NCBI RefSeq assembly: GCF_047948215.1
Contig: NC_134455.1
Location: forward strand, 151,758,575-151,822,574
Source of the DNA: Lycorma delicatula
Lineage: Eukaryota > Arthropoda > Insecta > Hemiptera > Fulgoridae
Length of the DNA: 64,000 nucleotides
Direction: 5' to 3'
Shown: piece by piece, positions 61,619 to 64,000 of the stretch
How the letters are laid out: each line of letters opens with the position of its first letter
How positions within the stretch are numbered: the first letter of the stretch is position 1
The notes under the pieces: model-generated
Databases searched by the model: none
What the model saw: only the letters and a program-made list of their open reading frames with translations
Told to the model about the DNA's origin: nothing
Made by a program: the position numbers and the translations under genes

Positions 61619-62777
61619 ACAGAGCAAGTCGAAATTATGGAAACCCCTAAACAACTTTTAAACTGTTCCAGATGGGATACTGTAACTTTCAGGATAAGGT
61701 ATCAGTCAACTACTTTACCTTTTGACGAGAAATAGAATTTCCTATCACCCTGCTTCTCCGGGTGGCCCAGGAGTTGTAACTGAAATATTTTAAATGGTAA
61801 CACCCTTTGTGTGAGCATTATTTTATAGGTCTCTTTAAAACAAGAAAAATGGTATAAATAAAAAGTTGGTATGGTGTTTATAACCAAAATGGTGGCGAGA
61901 CAAAGTCTGAATTTTGAAAATGACTAAATTTAATAAGTTCAAATAAAAAAATTAAATAAAAAGAAATTAAATTCAATTAAATTAAAACTTAATTTAAAAG
62001 TTAAATTTTAATAGATTTATTTTTTAACACAAAAAATTGTTTTTGTTCCAATTTAATGAGTAAATAACTAAAATATTTTCTCCGAATAATGGCTGATCAG
62101 CTGATCACTGATGGTCTCTTGCCACTGTTCCAAAAATTAATCTTTTCATTGTTGTATAATATTCCATTTAGAGTGTTTCATTTCACACTGTTAGTTTCTT
62201 ATAAGAATTTATTGTGACTAGTTGGCTAATTGATTTTGTCTACCTTTATCGCACTTGTCAGCCACTTTTGTTATGTACATCTTTTTACCTATTTTGTAAT
62301 TGTTTTTACTGAATTAGTTTATTCTGTGCTACCTATTAACACTGCTATCAACACGTCACTTAGTTAACAGGAGAGAGTCACTCTTTAATAATTAGGGGCT
62401 TTGGTGATAAGAGTTAGGTCATATAATGAAGTTTGTGAATTATAAACAAGTTTGTGTTCAATGCAACATTTAAGAATCGTAACACTATTTCAAAAGGTAC
62501 AATGTCAAATGTATTTATTTGTGTTAACAGTTCCTTAAATGATCAATGTAATTTTTTTCAAAATCCAAACTTTTTTTGTATTAAAGAGACTTTTAAAATA
62601 AGTATTACATTTAAATAATTGAGATACAATCCCTGGGCCACTTCCCAAAAATTAAAATTCTATATCTCATCAAAAGGTAAAATAGCTGTCAGATACCTTA
62701 TCCTGAAAGTTACAGTACTCTATCTGGAACAGTTTTAACGTTGTTGAGGGGTTTCCATACTTATGACTCATTCTACA
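61619..62777. mobile_element. DNA element with long inverted ends
   Basis: The left arm (61619-about 61850) and right arm (about 62565-62777) are inverted copies. The best-conserved 105 bp (61636-61741 and 62656-62759) include TATGGAAACCCCT, AAACTGTTCCAGAT and TAACTTTCAGGATAAGGTAT. The interior of about 700 bp has no transposase. Superfamily is not assigned and no target duplication is clear. Confidence 0.7.
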
Positions 62778-63675
62778 TATCATTAAAGAAAGAAAAGACT
62801 GATTTGATTTTTAAATAGATGAGAATTTCAGTTAAGTAAATGATTGAATCGGTTATATTAAATTTCTGCTAGTATCTAGTAGCTTGGCAGAAGTACAAGA
62901 TTGAGGCAGTTATCGTGAAAATAACTTGATTATGTTCTCATTAATCTCTATACTACTTGTAGATCCTTTTTTTACATTTTCACAACCTTTGTTTTCTAAC
63001 TCACTGCAGTCAGTTAAAAGTATTTTTATTAAATGTAAGGAATAATTCAGTTTTTAGTTTCTGTATTCATTTAAATTCTCTAAATAATCAGAATCTTTTC
63101 TCTTTTCAAAGAAAAAAAATTAATATACTCAACCACGTATTTTTGAAAATTTAATCAAATCACATGTTTAGTTTAAGAAAATAATTAAAAATTTTCAATT
63201 GTCACCAATAAAAAATAATAGCTACTTAATCTAACCAGTGTCAGAAGTCAAGTCAAGATCCTACAATGCATCATCAGTTATGTTACATCTAGCTAGCAAC
63301 CAAGAAGAATCAACAAACTACCAAAAGAGACATGAAACACCTAAATGAACTGTTCACGAATAAAACTTCACTTTAAAAGTTTTACATGAACATTTAACCT
63401 TTAGAAGGCCATTTTTAAGAAAACTTTGGTATGTTTTTAAATATTTCTGATAGCCTTAATTTTCATCCTAAAATTGTAAATAAAATTTACTAACCTAAAA
63501 AGATGAAATTATATAGAAACCTTTTCCCTACTTTTACTAAATAAGTTTTAGAAAAAACTGCAAGGAATATCTAGAAAGGAAAATACAGTTTCCTTTTACC
63601 ACCACCATTGTGATGAAAGCTTTGAGTATCCTTGCCACATTCTCTCATTCAATGACTTTTGACAGATGTTATTAC
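62778..63675. other. No gene seen
   Basis: AT-rich. Nothing recognised. Confidence 0.55.
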
Positions 63676-64000
63676 AAGTAGAGCAACATTTGTTTACAGT
63701 TGACTAAACATCATTTAAAATGTTCAAATCAATTGAGAATCTTCTGATTGTGAAATTAGGGCAGTTATCTGATTTTTAAATGTGAGAAATGTCAAACCAG
63801 CTGATATTCATTAGAAAATTTGTGAAGTTTATGTGAAAAAGCTACGTGTGGTGGAATGGTTAGAAAGTGGATGCAGCAGTTCAGTGAGGGATGCAGTAAT
63901 GTATATGACAAAGGAGTGGGTGCTTTTCCATCATGAATAACAATCTGGTTATGCGAATGGATGAAAAAATTAAGGAAAATCTACAGTTTATAATTTTGCC
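63676..64000 (+). pseudogene. Mariner transposase N-terminus, cut by the window end
   Basis: In shifting frames the plus strand reads SIENLLIVKLGQLSDF, a KPADIH-like patch, CGGMVRKWMQQFSEGCSNVY, and MDEKIKEN near the end. This is the order of HTH, GMVRKW and linker blocks of mariner transposases. The catalytic part would lie beyond the window. Confidence 0.7.

Noticed and set aside
6923..64000. Search for amphiphysin exon 2 on the plus strand (a VLQ-LGK-type start)
   Set aside because: No segment with an acceptor and this sequence was seen. This is an eye scan, so a short exon could have been missed.

Overview
This window is AT-rich, intron-and-transposon DNA from an animal nuclear genome, almost certainly an insect. 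The evidence is spliced coding exons, Tc1/mariner, piggyBac, hAT and pogo elements, R1-like and jockey-like LINEs, and tRNA-derived SINEs. The mix of SINEs and mariners suggests a hemipteran, but that placement is tentative. I saw no bacterial gene, CRISPR array, rRNA or stand-alone tRNA gene.

Host gene. The right third carries the 3' part of one host gene on the minus strand. Five well-supported coding exons (55720-55542, 50663-50535, 49484-49295, 44928-44839, 42261-42132) join with consistent phases into one protein. It resembles the second half of SLC35F3/F4-type transporters (EamA/DMT fold). A sixth, 30-nt exon at 60125-60096 is plausible. The 5' exons and the last exon were not found. 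The introns hold three sense-oriented R1-like LINE fragments, a pogo/Tigger element split by one of them, Tc1/mariner remnants and a jockey-like RT fragment.

Left part, 1-12 kb. There is a foldback-like element with about 220-bp inverted arms around a LINE scrap. Next comes a mariner with perfect 23-bp terminal repeats, broken by a SINE fragment with a 9-bp target duplication. The most unusual locus is 6066-6921, which has hAT-like ends and a degenerate 8-bp flanking duplication. Inside it are a CpG-rich palindrome matching the NRF-1 consensus, a possible 5' UTR intron, and a 23-codon exon matching the N-terminus of amphiphysin with a good splice donor. A strong acceptor downstream opens a short in-frame ORF that stops exactly at the element's end. 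It looks like a transposon that captured a host promoter and first exon. Further right are SINEs with clear target-site duplications, a DDE_3-type Tc1-like pseudogene, and a piggyBac reduced to its acidic N-terminus and C-terminal cysteine-rich domain between two TTAA sites.

Middle, 12-42 kb. Mostly non-coding DNA with scattered relics: two internally decayed mariners (22.4-23.7 kb; 27.9-28.7 kb, the latter with a perfect 20-bp-arm hairpin), DDE_3-type fragments (17.8 and 38.0-39.4 kb), SINE pieces, microsatellites and several near-perfect palindromes. Right end: a large-TIR element at 61.6-62.8 kb and a mariner truncated by the window end. All coordinates were read by eye. Transposon edges without a stated target duplication are approximate, and homology calls come from remembered family motifs, not from a search.
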